Source of the DNA: Microcoleus sp. FACHB-68
Lineage (GTDB): Bacteria; Cyanobacteriota; Cyanobacteriia; Cyanobacteriales; Oscillatoriaceae
Direction: 5' to 3'
Assembly: GCF_014695715.1 (NCBI RefSeq)
Contig: NZ_JACJOT010000006.1
Location: 434,001 to 498,000 of the forward strand
Length of the DNA stretch: 64,000 nucleotides
The notes below the pieces were generated by a model. It was not told the DNA's origin. It worked only from the letters and a program-made list of their open reading frames with translations, and made no database searches. Of this stretch, positions 1-8,598 are shown one piece after another (position 1 is the stretch's first letter; each line of letters opens with the position of its first letter). Made by a program: the position numbers and the translations under genes.

Positions 1-9
1 GAATGAGTA

Positions 10-1113
10 ATGACTAAGGCAAGTATTATTATCGTCGAAGACGAGAGAATTATTGCTCTTGATTTAAAGAATAGTTTAAAGAATTTGGGATATGCGGTAA
101 ATGCAATTGTTTCCTCTGGAGAAAAAGCGATAGAGAAAGTTGCAGAAATTCATCCAGATTTAGTGTTGATGGATATTATGCTGCAAGGAAATATGGATGG
201 CGTGGAAGCGGCTGAAGTGATTCGCACCCTCTATCAGGTTCCCGTGGTATTTTTAACCTCGCATACGGATGAAACAACTTTAGAAAAAGCCAAAAAAACT
301 CAACCTTTTGGCTATATCGTCAAGCCTTTTGAGGAAAGAGATTTACACACCACTTTGGAGATTGCTTTGGCAAGAGCCAAGGCGGAAGCCGAAGTTCGTA
401 AAGCGTTGGAAAAAGAAAAAGAACTGAATGAGCTGAAGTCTCGCTTTGTTTCGATGGTTTCCCATGAGTTTCGCACTCCCATGTCTACGATTCTTTTTTC
501 CGCGACTTTATTAGAAAACTATGGAGATCGATGGACAGAGGAGAAAAAAGTTACGCATTTACATCGAATTCAAACCGCTATCAAACAGATGGCTGAAATG
601 TTAGATTCCATTTTGGTGATTGGTCAAGCGGATGCCGGCAAATTAGAATTTAACCCAACTTGTGTAGATTTAAAAAAATTTTGCCGAGAACTTCTGGAAG
701 AAATTCAGCTCATTACGGCTCATCAGCACTCCATTGATTGGATTTGTCAAGGCGACTGTACTCAAGCCGAAATGGATGAAAAACTACTGCGGCACATTAT
801 CAATAATTTGCTTTCTAATGCTATTAAATATTCTCCCTCAAAAAGCCCCATTAAGTTTAAACTCACCTGTGAGAATGATCAAGCAGTTTTTTACATTGAA
901 GACAAAGGGATCGGCATTACCCCAGAAGATCAAAAACGTCTATTCGAGACTTTCCATCGAGGAACAAACGTCGGTATGATTTCTGGAACCGGCCTGGGAT
1001 TGGCCATTGTTAAAAGAGCTGTGGACTTGCACCGTGGGGAGATATCGTGTCAAAGTGAAGTGGGAGCCGGCACTGCATTTACGGTGACGCTGCCAATGAG
1101 AAACCATGTTTAG
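10..1113 (+). CDS. REC-HisKA-HATPase response regulator/histidine kinase
   Basis: A 367-residue soluble protein with an N-terminal receiver (about residues 5-120; Asp55 in the motif LMDIML, Lys105 in IVKPF), a short helical linker rich in Glu, Lys and Ala (120-140), a HisKA domain with phosphoacceptor His152 in SHEFRTP, and a C-terminal HATPase (N box NNLLSNAIKY, G boxes DKGIGI and GTGLGLAIVK). This order, receiver before kinase, means the kinase is probably controlled by phosphorylation of its own receiver rather than by a sensor domain. It is first in a run of four plus-strand signalling genes, 24 bp ahead of the next. Its kinase core closely resembles the C terminus of the kinase at 58722-62813, including the linker, SHEFRTP region and VLVIG stretch. 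The ATG lies near the window edge, so upstream context is missing. Output and signal are unknown. Confidence 0.93.
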   Translation: MTKASIIIVEDERIIALDLKNSLKNLGYAVNAIVSSGEKAIEKVAEIHPDLVLMDIMLQGNMDGVEAAEVIRTLYQVPVVFLTSHTDETTLEKAKKTQPFGYIVKPFEERDLHTTLEIALARAKAEAEVRKALEKEKELNELKSRFVSMVSHEFRTPMSTILFSATLLENYGDRWTEEKKVTHLHRIQTAIKQMAEMLDSILVIGQADAGKLEFNPTCVDLKKFCRELLEEIQLITAHQHSIDWICQGDCTQAEMDEKLLRHIINNLLSNAIKYSPSKSPIKFKLTCENDQAVFYIEDKGIGITPEDQKRLFETFHRGTNVGMISGTGLGLAIVKRAVDLHRGEISCQSEVGAGTAFTVTLPMRNHV

Positions 1114-1137
1114 TTTGGAGCTTTCCCACTTAGAAAA

Positions 1138-1860
1138 ATGAAAAAAATATTAGTTATTGAAGACGAAGAAGCAGTCCGCGCTAACATTTTAGAACTGCTG
1201 GATGCAGAAAATTTTGCAGCGCTTGAGGCAAGTAATGGCCTTCTAGGCATTCAGTTAGCTCAAGAACATCTGCCCGATTTAATTATTTGCGATATTATGA
1301 TGCCAAACCTTGATGGTTACGCCGTGCTGGCTGCCTTAAGAAGTGAGCCGGTGACGGCTACAATTCCCTTAATTTTTCTAACAGCAAAAGATGATAGAAG
1401 TTCTACGCGAAAGGGAATGGAATTAGGAGCAGACGATTATTTAACGAAACCCTGTACCTCGAATGAATTGCTCAAAGCGATTTCAATTCGGCTAGAAAAA
1501 CACGCTGCCTATAAGCAACAATACACGACTGAGCGCGAGCGAGCCAAAGGACTACAGCAAAGAGTGCGAGAGCTTCAGCAGATGAACACCACCGCAGAAG
1601 ATTTGCTCCAAAGCCTTTCTCAGGAGTTGCGCGATCCGCTGTCGAATATCACAATGGCAATTCAGATGCTAAAAATTTCTCCAACTGAAGAAGCTCGCAC
1701 CCGCTATCTCAAAATTTTACAAGAAGAGTGCGCCCGCGAAATCGCCATCATTAATCAGCTTGCTAACTTGCAAGATTTGCTCACGCATGAAAATGCTAAA
1801 CTGTTTAGTCGAATAAATTTTATCAGAACTTTTAATCTCAATTCAAATTTCAAAGAATAG
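1138..1860 (+). CDS. Response regulator with degenerate DHp (HisKA-like) tail
   Basis: 240 residues. The receiver (1-120) has the acidic pair, Asp52 in ICDIMMP and Lys104 in YLTKP. A coiled linker (about 120-155) leads to a stretch SLSQELRDPLSN that aligns with the HisKA phosphoacceptor motif SHELRTPLN, but the His is Gln162. No HATPase domain follows, so it cannot act as a kinase. I infer a receiver joined to a dimerisation four-helix domain, perhaps an adaptor or scaffold that binds a partner kinase. It sits between a REC-HK and a REC-GGDEF-EAL gene, and a full-length paralogue (58037-58744) holds the same position in module B. Confidence 0.9.
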   Translation: MKKILVIEDEEAVRANILELLDAENFAALEASNGLLGIQLAQEHLPDLIICDIMMPNLDGYAVLAALRSEPVTATIPLIFLTAKDDRSSTRKGMELGADDYLTKPCTSNELLKAISIRLEKHAAYKQQYTTERERAKGLQQRVRELQQMNTTAEDLLQSLSQELRDPLSNITMAIQMLKISPTEEARTRYLKILQEECAREIAIINQLANLQDLLTHENAKLFSRINFIRTFNLNSNFKE

Positions 1861-1929
1861 TATTTTAAAAAAATACAAAACTTAAACGAATTTACTGAGT
1901 TGTAACCTTGTTAATAATTTGCAAGAACT

Positions 1930-3702
1930 ATGCCAAAAATTCTAGTCATAGAAGATGAAGAATTAATCCGGGAAAACATTTTAGAACTGCTGGAGTTAGA
2001 GGCATTTGAAGCCATTGGGGCGGAAAATGGGCTAATCGGTTTCCAGATGGCAACTGAAAAATTGCCAGATTTAATTATCTGCGATGTGATGATGCCAGAA
2101 ATGGATGGCTACAGCGTCTTGAATGCGTTAAGAAATGATCCGAGTACGGCAACCATTCCTTTTATATTTCTGACTGCCAGAGCCGACCGGCTTGATGTGC
2201 GTGCCGGCATGGATCTGGGTGCGGATGATTATCTGACGAAGCCGTGTACACCGGATGAACTGCTGAGGGCGATTGCAACGCGGCTGAAAAAATCCGCAGC
2301 TTTGCAAAAGCAGTACATTACACAACTAAACCAGGCATCAGATCGGCTGAATAATTTGCTTTATTCCGACAGCTTAACCAAGATACCAAATCGGCTGTCT
2401 TTGCAAGATCGGTTCAATCAAATGATGGCTGCACTCACAGCAAAAGATCCTGAGAAATCCTCAACAAAAAACTTGGGATTTTTAACTGTACCAATTTTGT
2501 GTGTAGGGTTAGACCGCTTTAGCCGAATTAATGAGACCCTAGGATATGAGTTTGGTGATTTATTACTGAAAGCTGTGGCAGATCGGCTCACAAATCGAGT
2601 TTGTGACGGCAGCACAGTTGCTCGCTTAAATGCCGATCAATTTGCCATTCTTTTAGCACCTGTTGAACACAAAAAAGCGGTTGCCGAATCTGTTCAAATT
2701 CTGCAACACAATTTATGCCGACCTTTTTTTATAGGTGGTAGAGAAGTTTTTGTTACTCCTAGCATTGGCGTCGCTTTTTATCCTCGTCATGGCAGCGAAC
2801 TGGATAAATTATTGCAATATGCCAAAAAGGCAATGGATCGGGTGAAGCAGCAGGGGGGAAATGGCTATGAATTTTACACACCGGCTTTCCCTGTTGGAGA
2901 TTCTGATCAGCTAGCTCTAGAAACCGATCTACGCTATGCCTTAGAAGGCGAAGAACTTGCATTACACTACCAGCCTCAAGTGAGCCTGGAAACCGGCAAA
3001 ATAGTTGGCTGTGAAGCACTTGTACGTTGGCATCATCGAGATCGCGGCTCTATTTCGCCGGCAAAATTTATTCCGCTGGCTGAAGAAACCGGCTTGATTG
3101 AATCGATTGGCGAATGGGTTTTAAGTACCGCTTGCCGGCAAACTAAAGCGTGGCAAACTAATGGGTATGAATCTTTACGCGTGGCGGTAAATTTATCAGG
3201 CCGGCAATTCACTCAACTCAATTTGTGCCAACGCGTTGTAGAGATATTAGCTAAAACAAATTTCAATCCTGAGTATTTAGATTTAGAGCTAACTGAAGGC
3301 ATTCTGGTGCAAAATGCAGAGGTAGCCATCCGGCAGTTAAATGCTTTAAAAGCGATTGGAGTGCGGATAGCGATTGATGATTTTGGCACAGGTTATTCGT
3401 CATTAAGTTATTTGCGGCAATTCCCATTTGATATTTTGAAAATAGACCGCTGTTTCGTTAGTAATCTTCATAAAGATGCTAAAAATACAGCGATTACGAC
3501 TGTCTTAATTCAATTGGCTCATCAGCTAAACTTGAAAGTGATTGCAGAAGGAGTGGAAACCGAAGCTGAACTGGCTTTCTTATACCAGCATCAATGTGAT
3601 GAAATTCAAGGCTACTATTTTAGCCGGCCTGTGCCAAGTTTTGAGTTTGAAAAATTACTTGCCGGCGGTAATCGATTGCAACTTTCACAAAATTCTATCT
3701 GA
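1930..3702 (+). CDS. REC-GGDEF-EAL protein, probable c-di-GMP phosphodiesterase
   Basis: 590 residues: receiver (1-120; Asp52, Lys104), GGDEF-type domain (about 145-315) and EAL domain (about 325-575). The cyclase signature is degenerate: LNADQF (233-238) stands where GGDEF is expected, so diguanylate cyclase activity is doubtful. The EAL domain keeps its main motifs: EALVRW from Glu362, a NLSGRQF stretch, ELTEG, and IDDFGTGYSSL with KIDRCFV. The likely role is phosphorylation-controlled hydrolysis of cyclic di-GMP, with the degenerate GGDEF domain possibly sensing GTP. It lies 69 bp after the REC-DHp gene and is probably in the same operon. A paralogue at 55797-57554 has the same domains and the same type of degenerate motif. 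Confidence 0.93.
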   Translation: MPKILVIEDEELIRENILELLELEAFEAIGAENGLIGFQMATEKLPDLIICDVMMPEMDGYSVLNALRNDPSTATIPFIFLTARADRLDVRAGMDLGADDYLTKPCTPDELLRAIATRLKKSAALQKQYITQLNQASDRLNNLLYSDSLTKIPNRLSLQDRFNQMMAALTAKDPEKSSTKNLGFLTVPILCVGLDRFSRINETLGYEFGDLLLKAVADRLTNRVCDGSTVARLNADQFAILLAPVEHKKAVAESVQILQHNLCRPFFIGGREVFVTPSIGVAFYPRHGSELDKLLQYAKKAMDRVKQQGGNGYEFYTPAFPVGDSDQLALETDLRYALEGEELALHYQPQVSLETGKIVGCEALVRWHHRDRGSISPAKFIPLAEETGLIESIGEWVLSTACRQTKAWQTNGYESLRVAVNLSGRQFTQLNLCQRVVEILAKTNFNPEYLDLELTEGILVQNAEVAIRQLNALKAIGVRIAIDDFGTGYSSLSYLRQFPFDILKIDRCFVSNLHKDAKNTAITTVLIQLAHQLNLKVIAEGVETEAELAFLYQHQCDEIQGYYFSRPVPSFEFEKLLAGGNRLQLSQNSI

Positions 3703-3877
3703 AGGATGATGAGTCATGAGTGAATAACTAATGCTTAAACTTCTCAAATTGGTAATGAGCTATGAGCATCTGATCGCTATACAGGAGAAGCTTATCATGC
3801 GATAACTTTAAAAACAGATTCAGAGATTGATTGCCCCTTGGCTACGACCCTGCCAACTGACAAATGATAGCTAACAA

Positions 3878-4966
3878 ATGACAAAGATTTTAATCATTGA
3901 AGACGAAAGTGAAATCCGCGAGAACATTAGAGAATTGCTTGAGGCGGAAAATTTCAAAGCAATCGGAGCGGAAAACGGCAAAATTGGCCTTCAACTGGCT
4001 GCTGAACATTTGCCGGATTTAATTTTGTGCGACGTAATGATGCCAGAAATCGATGGTTATGCCGTACTGGAAGCATTGCGTCAAGATCCGGTTACAGCGA
4101 CAATTCCCTTCATTTTCCTGACTGCTTTCGCAGACAAAGCACAGACTCGGAAGGGAATGGAACTGGGTGCAGACGATTATGTATCTAAGCCGTGTACGAT
4201 TAAAGAACTATTGAGAACAATTACCGCTCGGCTCGAAAAGCAAGCAGCGATTGAGCGGCAACAAACCCAAAAGCTTGAGAAATTACGCAGTAGTATTATC
4301 CTGTCGTTGCCACACGAACTGCGGACTCCCCTGAATGGAATTATGGCTTTTTCAGAACTTCTCCTTGACGATTTCAATTCTCTCGAACCATCAGAAGTCC
4401 GGGAAATGCTAGAGCATATCCATCTGTCTGGAAAGCGGTTATATCGGCTTACTCAAAATTTTTTGCTGTATGCCGAACTAGAGCTAATCGCAACCGATAC
4501 AGAACGAGTTCAAGGGCTGAAAAACAGCGAGACAAGCTTTGTCAAGACCATTATTAAAAATGCTGCTGCCTCTCACGCCAAACAAGTCTGTCGCGCCCCC
4601 GATCTGCATTTAGATATTGAAGAGACGAGCGTGAAAATATCACCAGAGCGGCTCATGAAGCTCGTTGAGGAACTGGTGGATAATGCTTTTAAGTTTTCTG
4701 AAACCGGCACGCCAGTGAAAGTTGCCAGCCGCATCGAAAATAATCAATTTATTTTATCTGTCACGAATCAGGGACGGGGCATGACGGCGCAACAAATTGC
4801 AGAGGTGGGAGCTTATATGCAATTTGAGCGTAAGATATATGAACAGCAAGGCACGGGATTAGGGCTAAGCCTCTCTAAACGCTTAGCAGAATTACATGGA
4901 GGTGAATTAACTATCGAGAGTGTACCTGATCAAGAAACGACTGTTTTTGTGATGCTTCCCTGCTGA
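3878..4966 (+). CDS. REC-HisKA-HATPase histidine kinase
   Basis: 362 residues. The receiver (1-120; Asp52 in LCDVMMP, Lys104 in YVSKPC) is followed by HisKA with His147 in PHELRTPLNG and a HATPase domain with ELVDNAFKFSE (N box), a divergent G1 box NQGRGM and GTGLGLSLSKR. The receiver is very like those of the two preceding genes, so the four genes probably arose in part by tandem duplication of the receiver. The gene is 175 bp after the GGDEF-EAL gene; the gap shows no clear terminator. It has no counterpart in module B. The signal is unknown. Confidence 0.9.
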   Translation: MTKILIIEDESEIRENIRELLEAENFKAIGAENGKIGLQLAAEHLPDLILCDVMMPEIDGYAVLEALRQDPVTATIPFIFLTAFADKAQTRKGMELGADDYVSKPCTIKELLRTITARLEKQAAIERQQTQKLEKLRSSIILSLPHELRTPLNGIMAFSELLLDDFNSLEPSEVREMLEHIHLSGKRLYRLTQNFLLYAELELIATDTERVQGLKNSETSFVKTIIKNAAASHAKQVCRAPDLHLDIEETSVKISPERLMKLVEELVDNAFKFSETGTPVKVASRIENNQFILSVTNQGRGMTAQQIAEVGAYMQFERKIYEQQGTGLGLSLSKRLAELHGGELTIESVPDQETTVFVMLPC

Positions 4967-5148
4967 AGAGTGCCGGTTTTAACTTCTCTTATTGTTTCGT
5001 GGTTTTCTTTGTTCAGGGTGTTAATTTCCTGTAAAGTAGCCATCTAAATCATAACTTAAGAACACTGGCAATGCCCATATATGCTCCGAGAACGTAAAAT
5101 TAGGGATTGAAAGTTTCTAGCCTATCGTCTTCAGTCCCCCAGTAAAAA

Positions 5149-6057
5149 ATGAATCTAAAATCCTTAAACTCTAGTATTAACCGGCAGCGTCTGACGCCTT
5201 ACCTGTTTTTGCTTCCCGCCCTGTTGTTGTTAGGGCTAACTGTTTTTTGGCCGGCATTTCAAGCTTTTTACCTCAGTTTCACCCGCTTTGAATATGATCT
5301 AACTGAAGCACCGCAGTGGGTGGGGTTCGCTAATTTTCGGAAATTGTTTGCAGATCCGATTTTTTTACAAACGCTTTGGAATACCTTACTTTATCTGCTC
5401 TGTGTCGTGCCGATTTTGGTGGCGGCACCTCTGGCACTTGCAATTTTGGTGAATCAAAAACTACGCGGAATCGCTTGGTTTCGGGCAGCTTATTACACGC
5501 CGGTGGTGATTTCAATGGTGGTTGCCGGCATTGCTTGGAAGTGGCTTTATGCAGAAACCGGCTTGCTAAACCAACTGCTTCAAATGCTTGGCTTGGTACG
5601 TGCCGGTGAGGGAATTCCCTGGCTGACTAGCCCCAAATTTGCCCTTTTTAGCGTCATGGCGGTTACGATTTGGAAAGGTTTGGGATATTACATGGTGATT
5701 TATTTAGCCGGCTTGCAAGCGATTCCTGCTGAGCTGTATGAAGCCGGTGCGATTGATGGTTCAGATGGCATTCGCAAGCACTGGGATATCACCGTTCCTT
5801 TAATGAAACCTTATTTATTATTGGTTGCAGTGATTTCAGCAATTTCTGCAACCAAAGTGTTTGAAGAAGTCTATATCATGACTCAAGGAGGGCCGCGAAG
5901 CAGTTCTAAAACCATTGTATATTATCTTTATGAAAAGGCTTTTCGAGAATTAGAAATGAGCTATGCTTGTACAATTGGTTTAGTGCTGTTTTTACTCATT
6001 TTAGGTTTGTCTGTTATTAATTTAAAGCTAGCAGATATACGCGGTGGAATCGGTTAG
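5149..6057 (+). CDS. ABC sugar transporter permease, MalF/UgpA type
   Basis: 302 residues with six predicted membrane helices. The first (about 18-38) follows a short basic N terminus. The binding-protein-dependent permease signature (EAA loop), EAGAIDGSDGIRKHWDI, is present near residues 198-214 and contacts the ATPase subunit. It belongs to the carbohydrate permease family (MalF, UgpA, LacF). A working system needs a second permease, a solute-binding protein and an ATPase; none is found beside it, so either it uses components coded elsewhere or it is an orphan. The nearby dehydrogenase and xylulokinase suggest a sugar or polyol substrate, which is inference only. No good ribosome-binding site precedes the ATG. 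Confidence 0.88.
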   Translation: MNLKSLNSSINRQRLTPYLFLLPALLLLGLTVFWPAFQAFYLSFTRFEYDLTEAPQWVGFANFRKLFADPIFLQTLWNTLLYLLCVVPILVAAPLALAILVNQKLRGIAWFRAAYYTPVVISMVVAGIAWKWLYAETGLLNQLLQMLGLVRAGEGIPWLTSPKFALFSVMAVTIWKGLGYYMVIYLAGLQAIPAELYEAGAIDGSDGIRKHWDITVPLMKPYLLLVAVISAISATKVFEEVYIMTQGGPRSSSKTIVYYLYEKAFRELEMSYACTIGLVLFLLILGLSVINLKLADIRGGIG

Positions 6058-6179
6058 TTGATTGAAAAAAGGTTAGAGATTTGTTAAAAAATTATTCTAT
6101 TTTTGTCTCTATTTTTTAGGGGCAGATAAAGCCAACATCTCTGCTCTAAAACAAACTAGAAATATATAGGAAAAGATTG

Positions 6180-6944
6180 ATGGTGGGACGTGTTGAAGGG
6201 AAAGTTGCTCTCGTAACGGGAGGCGCTTCAGGAATTGGTAAAGCGACTGTTCAAATGCTGGTACGTGAAGGCGCTCAAGTTGTCATAACAGATATGAATG
6301 AGAGCGAGGGGAAAGCGCTTGAGGAAATTGCCGGCACAATTTTTCTGTGGCATAATGTAACGGATGAAACACTCTGGAAATCGGTGATTTCTGAAACGAT
6401 CACTACGTTTGGCAAGTTGGATATTTTGGTGAATTGTGCGGGAGTCACCGGCATGACAGCTCCACAAAATCCAGAAAACACAACTTTGGAGACTTGGCGG
6501 CAGGTAATGAGTGTGAATATGGAAGGCGTGTTTCTGGGATGTAAATACGCGATTCCTGTGATGAAAGAACATGGAGGCGGTTCAATTGTGAATGTTTCCT
6601 CCTATGCCGGCATCATCGGCACTCCGTTTGCAACGGCTTATGGTGCGAGTAAAGCCGGTGTTCAGCAGTTTTCTAAATCTATCGCCCTATATTGTGCCCA
6701 GCAAGGCTATAAAATTCGCTGCAATTCTATTCTGCCTGGAGCAATTTTAACACCTTTGTGGGAGCCATTTCTTAGCGGAGAAGAACGCGAGGAACGGATG
6801 AATCAGGTTGTAAAAGACATTCCCCTGAAAGTTTGGGGTGAACCTGATGATGTTGCTTATGCAATTCTGTATCTTGCTTCAGATGAATCTAAGTTTGTTA
6901 CAGGAGCTGAGATTGTCATAGATGGGGGACAATCTGCTGTTTAA
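6180..6944 (+). CDS. Short-chain dehydrogenase/reductase (SDR)
   Basis: 254 residues from the ATG at 6180. A TTG three bases upstream extends the frame by one codon, but AGGA at 6168-6171 is well placed for the ATG. It is a classical SDR: dinucleotide motif TGGASGIG, an acidic residue after beta-2 (TDMNES) suggesting NAD(H) preference, NCAG, then catalytic Ser in NVSSYAG and Tyr-x-x-x-Lys in YGASK. The C terminus (TGAEIVIDGGQSAV) is the usual SDR ending. Substrate cannot be read from sequence. With a sugar permease 120 bp upstream and xylulokinase convergent downstream, a polyol dehydrogenase feeding a ketose to the kinase is a reasonable guess. Confidence 0.9.
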   Translation: MVGRVEGKVALVTGGASGIGKATVQMLVREGAQVVITDMNESEGKALEEIAGTIFLWHNVTDETLWKSVISETITTFGKLDILVNCAGVTGMTAPQNPENTTLETWRQVMSVNMEGVFLGCKYAIPVMKEHGGGSIVNVSSYAGIIGTPFATAYGASKAGVQQFSKSIALYCAQQGYKIRCNSILPGAILTPLWEPFLSGEEREERMNQVVKDIPLKVWGEPDDVAYAILYLASDESKFVTGAEIVIDGGQSAV

Positions 6945-7019
6945 CCCGGAAAAAAGATTGAATCGATGGCATCGTTAACGCAATGCTTGATGTAACTCAA
7001 AAAAATATTCGTAACGGGT

Positions 7020-7115
7020 TTACTCATTGTTGCGATTGTACCTCATGATTTCGAGAATGGCTCTAATTAATTTGTAGATACCTTCTACTTCTTCCTCCGT
7101 GAGGCATAACTCCTA
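7020..7115 (-). pseudogene. Coding-like remnant after the xylulokinase stop
   Basis: Reading on past the xylulokinase stop in the same minus-strand frame gives about 30 residues without interruption, ending at a TAA at 7020-7022, including TEEEVEGIYKLIRAILEIM. The amphipathic helical look is protein-like, but there is no ATG in frame. It could be a decayed small gene. It could also be a short gene with an unusual start, or chance. Confidence 0.3.
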
Positions 7116-8558
7116 TGAGATTTTTTTAAGCCGTGGATAAAGGGATTGATACCGCATCCAAGCCTCTTCTAAGGCTGAATCAACTGATTGGGGAGTTGCA
7201 GCAAGCGTTGGTGTGGCTGCCAGTTTGATGGTGTCATTAGCATCTGCGTATACGCCAATTCCGATACCCGCCAGTAGAGCAGCACCACGCGCGGAAGCAG
7301 CAGCAACTGTAGTTGCATAGAGGGGTATTCTCAATACATCGGTCAGTAATTGTTTCCAAGGCATTTCTGCCGTTCCACCGCCGGCTAAACGCAGTTCTGT
7401 CGCTTTAAAATTTGTTGCCTCCAGTGCTTCAAAACCTTGTCGCAAGGCAAAAGCAACTCCCTCTAAAGCTGCCCGCATCAGGTGCGCCTGTGTGTGATGA
7501 AGTCCAAGCCCCACCCATGCCCCGCGTATATATGGGTCAAGGTGTGGAGTTCGCTCACCCGTGAGGTATGGCAAAAATGTCAACCCTTCACATCCTGGGG
7601 GAGCAGAAAACGCTCTAGTATAGACTTGCTCCCAGCTCAAGCCGAGGATACCTCGCACCCACTCAAGCGCTAAGCCCGCATTTTGCATTGCTGCAAGGGC
7701 GTACCACTGCTTAGGTACGGCGCTTCGATAGAGATGTGTACGACCATGAGGATCGATAATCGGTTGGGAGCGAGGTGTAATGATTTGAGCGCCTGTGCCG
7801 ATGGTTAGTTGAACCAAACCAGGCTCTAGTAGTCCGTTACCAAGTGCCGCCGCTGCCGTATCCGCAGCACCAGCAATTACGGGTAAGCCAACTCTTAAGC
7901 CAAGATGCTCTGAAGCAATAGTTGTTAGGTAGCCGGCGATCGCACTAGAGGGGATAATTTTTGGTAACCAATCGCCACGTAGATTCAGCGCCCAGATGGC
8001 ATCCTCTGCCCAGTTGTCCGACACAACATCGTAAAGCAAAGTACCACTAGCATCAGATGGTTCGGTTGCGACTTCTCCAGTCATCCGTAACCGTAGCCAA
8101 TCTTTTGGCTGAAGTGCCCAACGCGCTGCGCTGTAGACAGTAGCCTCGTGTTCTCGTAGCCACAACAAAGTTGGGCCGGCCATTCCAGCCGTAATGGGGT
8201 TGCCCAAGCGCTCTAAAATAGCGGCATCGAGCGAATGATAAGTGTTAAGCGTGGCACTGGAGCGAGTATCGGCCCAGAGGATAGCAGGACGCAGAGGCTG
8301 ACCTAACTCCGAAGCTAGGACAATACCGTGCATTTGCCCTGAAAGTGCGATCGCCTGTACCTGATCGGCGTGATTTCCCACTGCCTTCCTAACAGCCTCG
8401 CCAACAGCTAACCACCAATCCCCAGGCTCCGACTCAGCCCATCCGGGGTGAGGTGCATGAACAGGATAGGAGCTTGACGCCTCACCGATAGCGGTTCCGT
8501 CTGTCGCTATGAGCAATGCCTTAGCAGAGCCTGTTCCTAAATCTATGCCAAGCAGCAT
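7113..8558 (-). CDS. xylB: Xylulokinase-like FGGY carbohydrate kinase
   Basis: 481 residues, the usual length for xylulokinases. The N-terminal FGGY ATPase motif is MLLGIDLGTGSAKALL; substrate-side motifs include SGQMHGIV and AILWADTR. GAADTAAAALGNG matches the conserved segment holding the catalytic Asp, and a C-terminal glycine-rich LAGGGTAEMPWKQLL motif contacts ATP. Expected reaction: D-xylulose + ATP to xylulose 5-phosphate, feeding the pentose phosphate or Calvin pathway; related FGGY kinases act on other sugars, so the substrate is not certain. It starts 40 bp after the end of the upstream minus-strand kinase gene and converges on the SDR. Confidence 0.9.
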   Translation of the reverse strand: MLLGIDLGTGSAKALLIATDGTAIGEASSSYPVHAPHPGWAESEPGDWWLAVGEAVRKAVGNHADQVQAIALSGQMHGIVLASELGQPLRPAILWADTRSSATLNTYHSLDAAILERLGNPITAGMAGPTLLWLREHEATVYSAARWALQPKDWLRLRMTGEVATEPSDASGTLLYDVVSDNWAEDAIWALNLRGDWLPKIIPSSAIAGYLTTIASEHLGLRVGLPVIAGAADTAAAALGNGLLEPGLVQLTIGTGAQIITPRSQPIIDPHGRTHLYRSAVPKQWYALAAMQNAGLALEWVRGILGLSWEQVYTRAFSAPPGCEGLTFLPYLTGERTPHLDPYIRGAWVGLGLHHTQAHLMRAALEGVAFALRQGFEALEATNFKATELRLAGGGTAEMPWKQLLTDVLRIPLYATTVAAASARGAALLAGIGIGVYADANDTIKLAATPTLAATPQSVDSALEEAWMRYQSLYPRLKKIS

Positions 8559-8598
8559 TATGGCTAATCCTCAATACGTGACATCCCCCACACTATTA

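Noticed and set aside
3703-3877. Protein-like reading ending ATTLPTDK before the fourth signalling gene
   Set aside because: It loosely recalls the end of a kinase HATPase domain, but it is too short to distinguish from chance.
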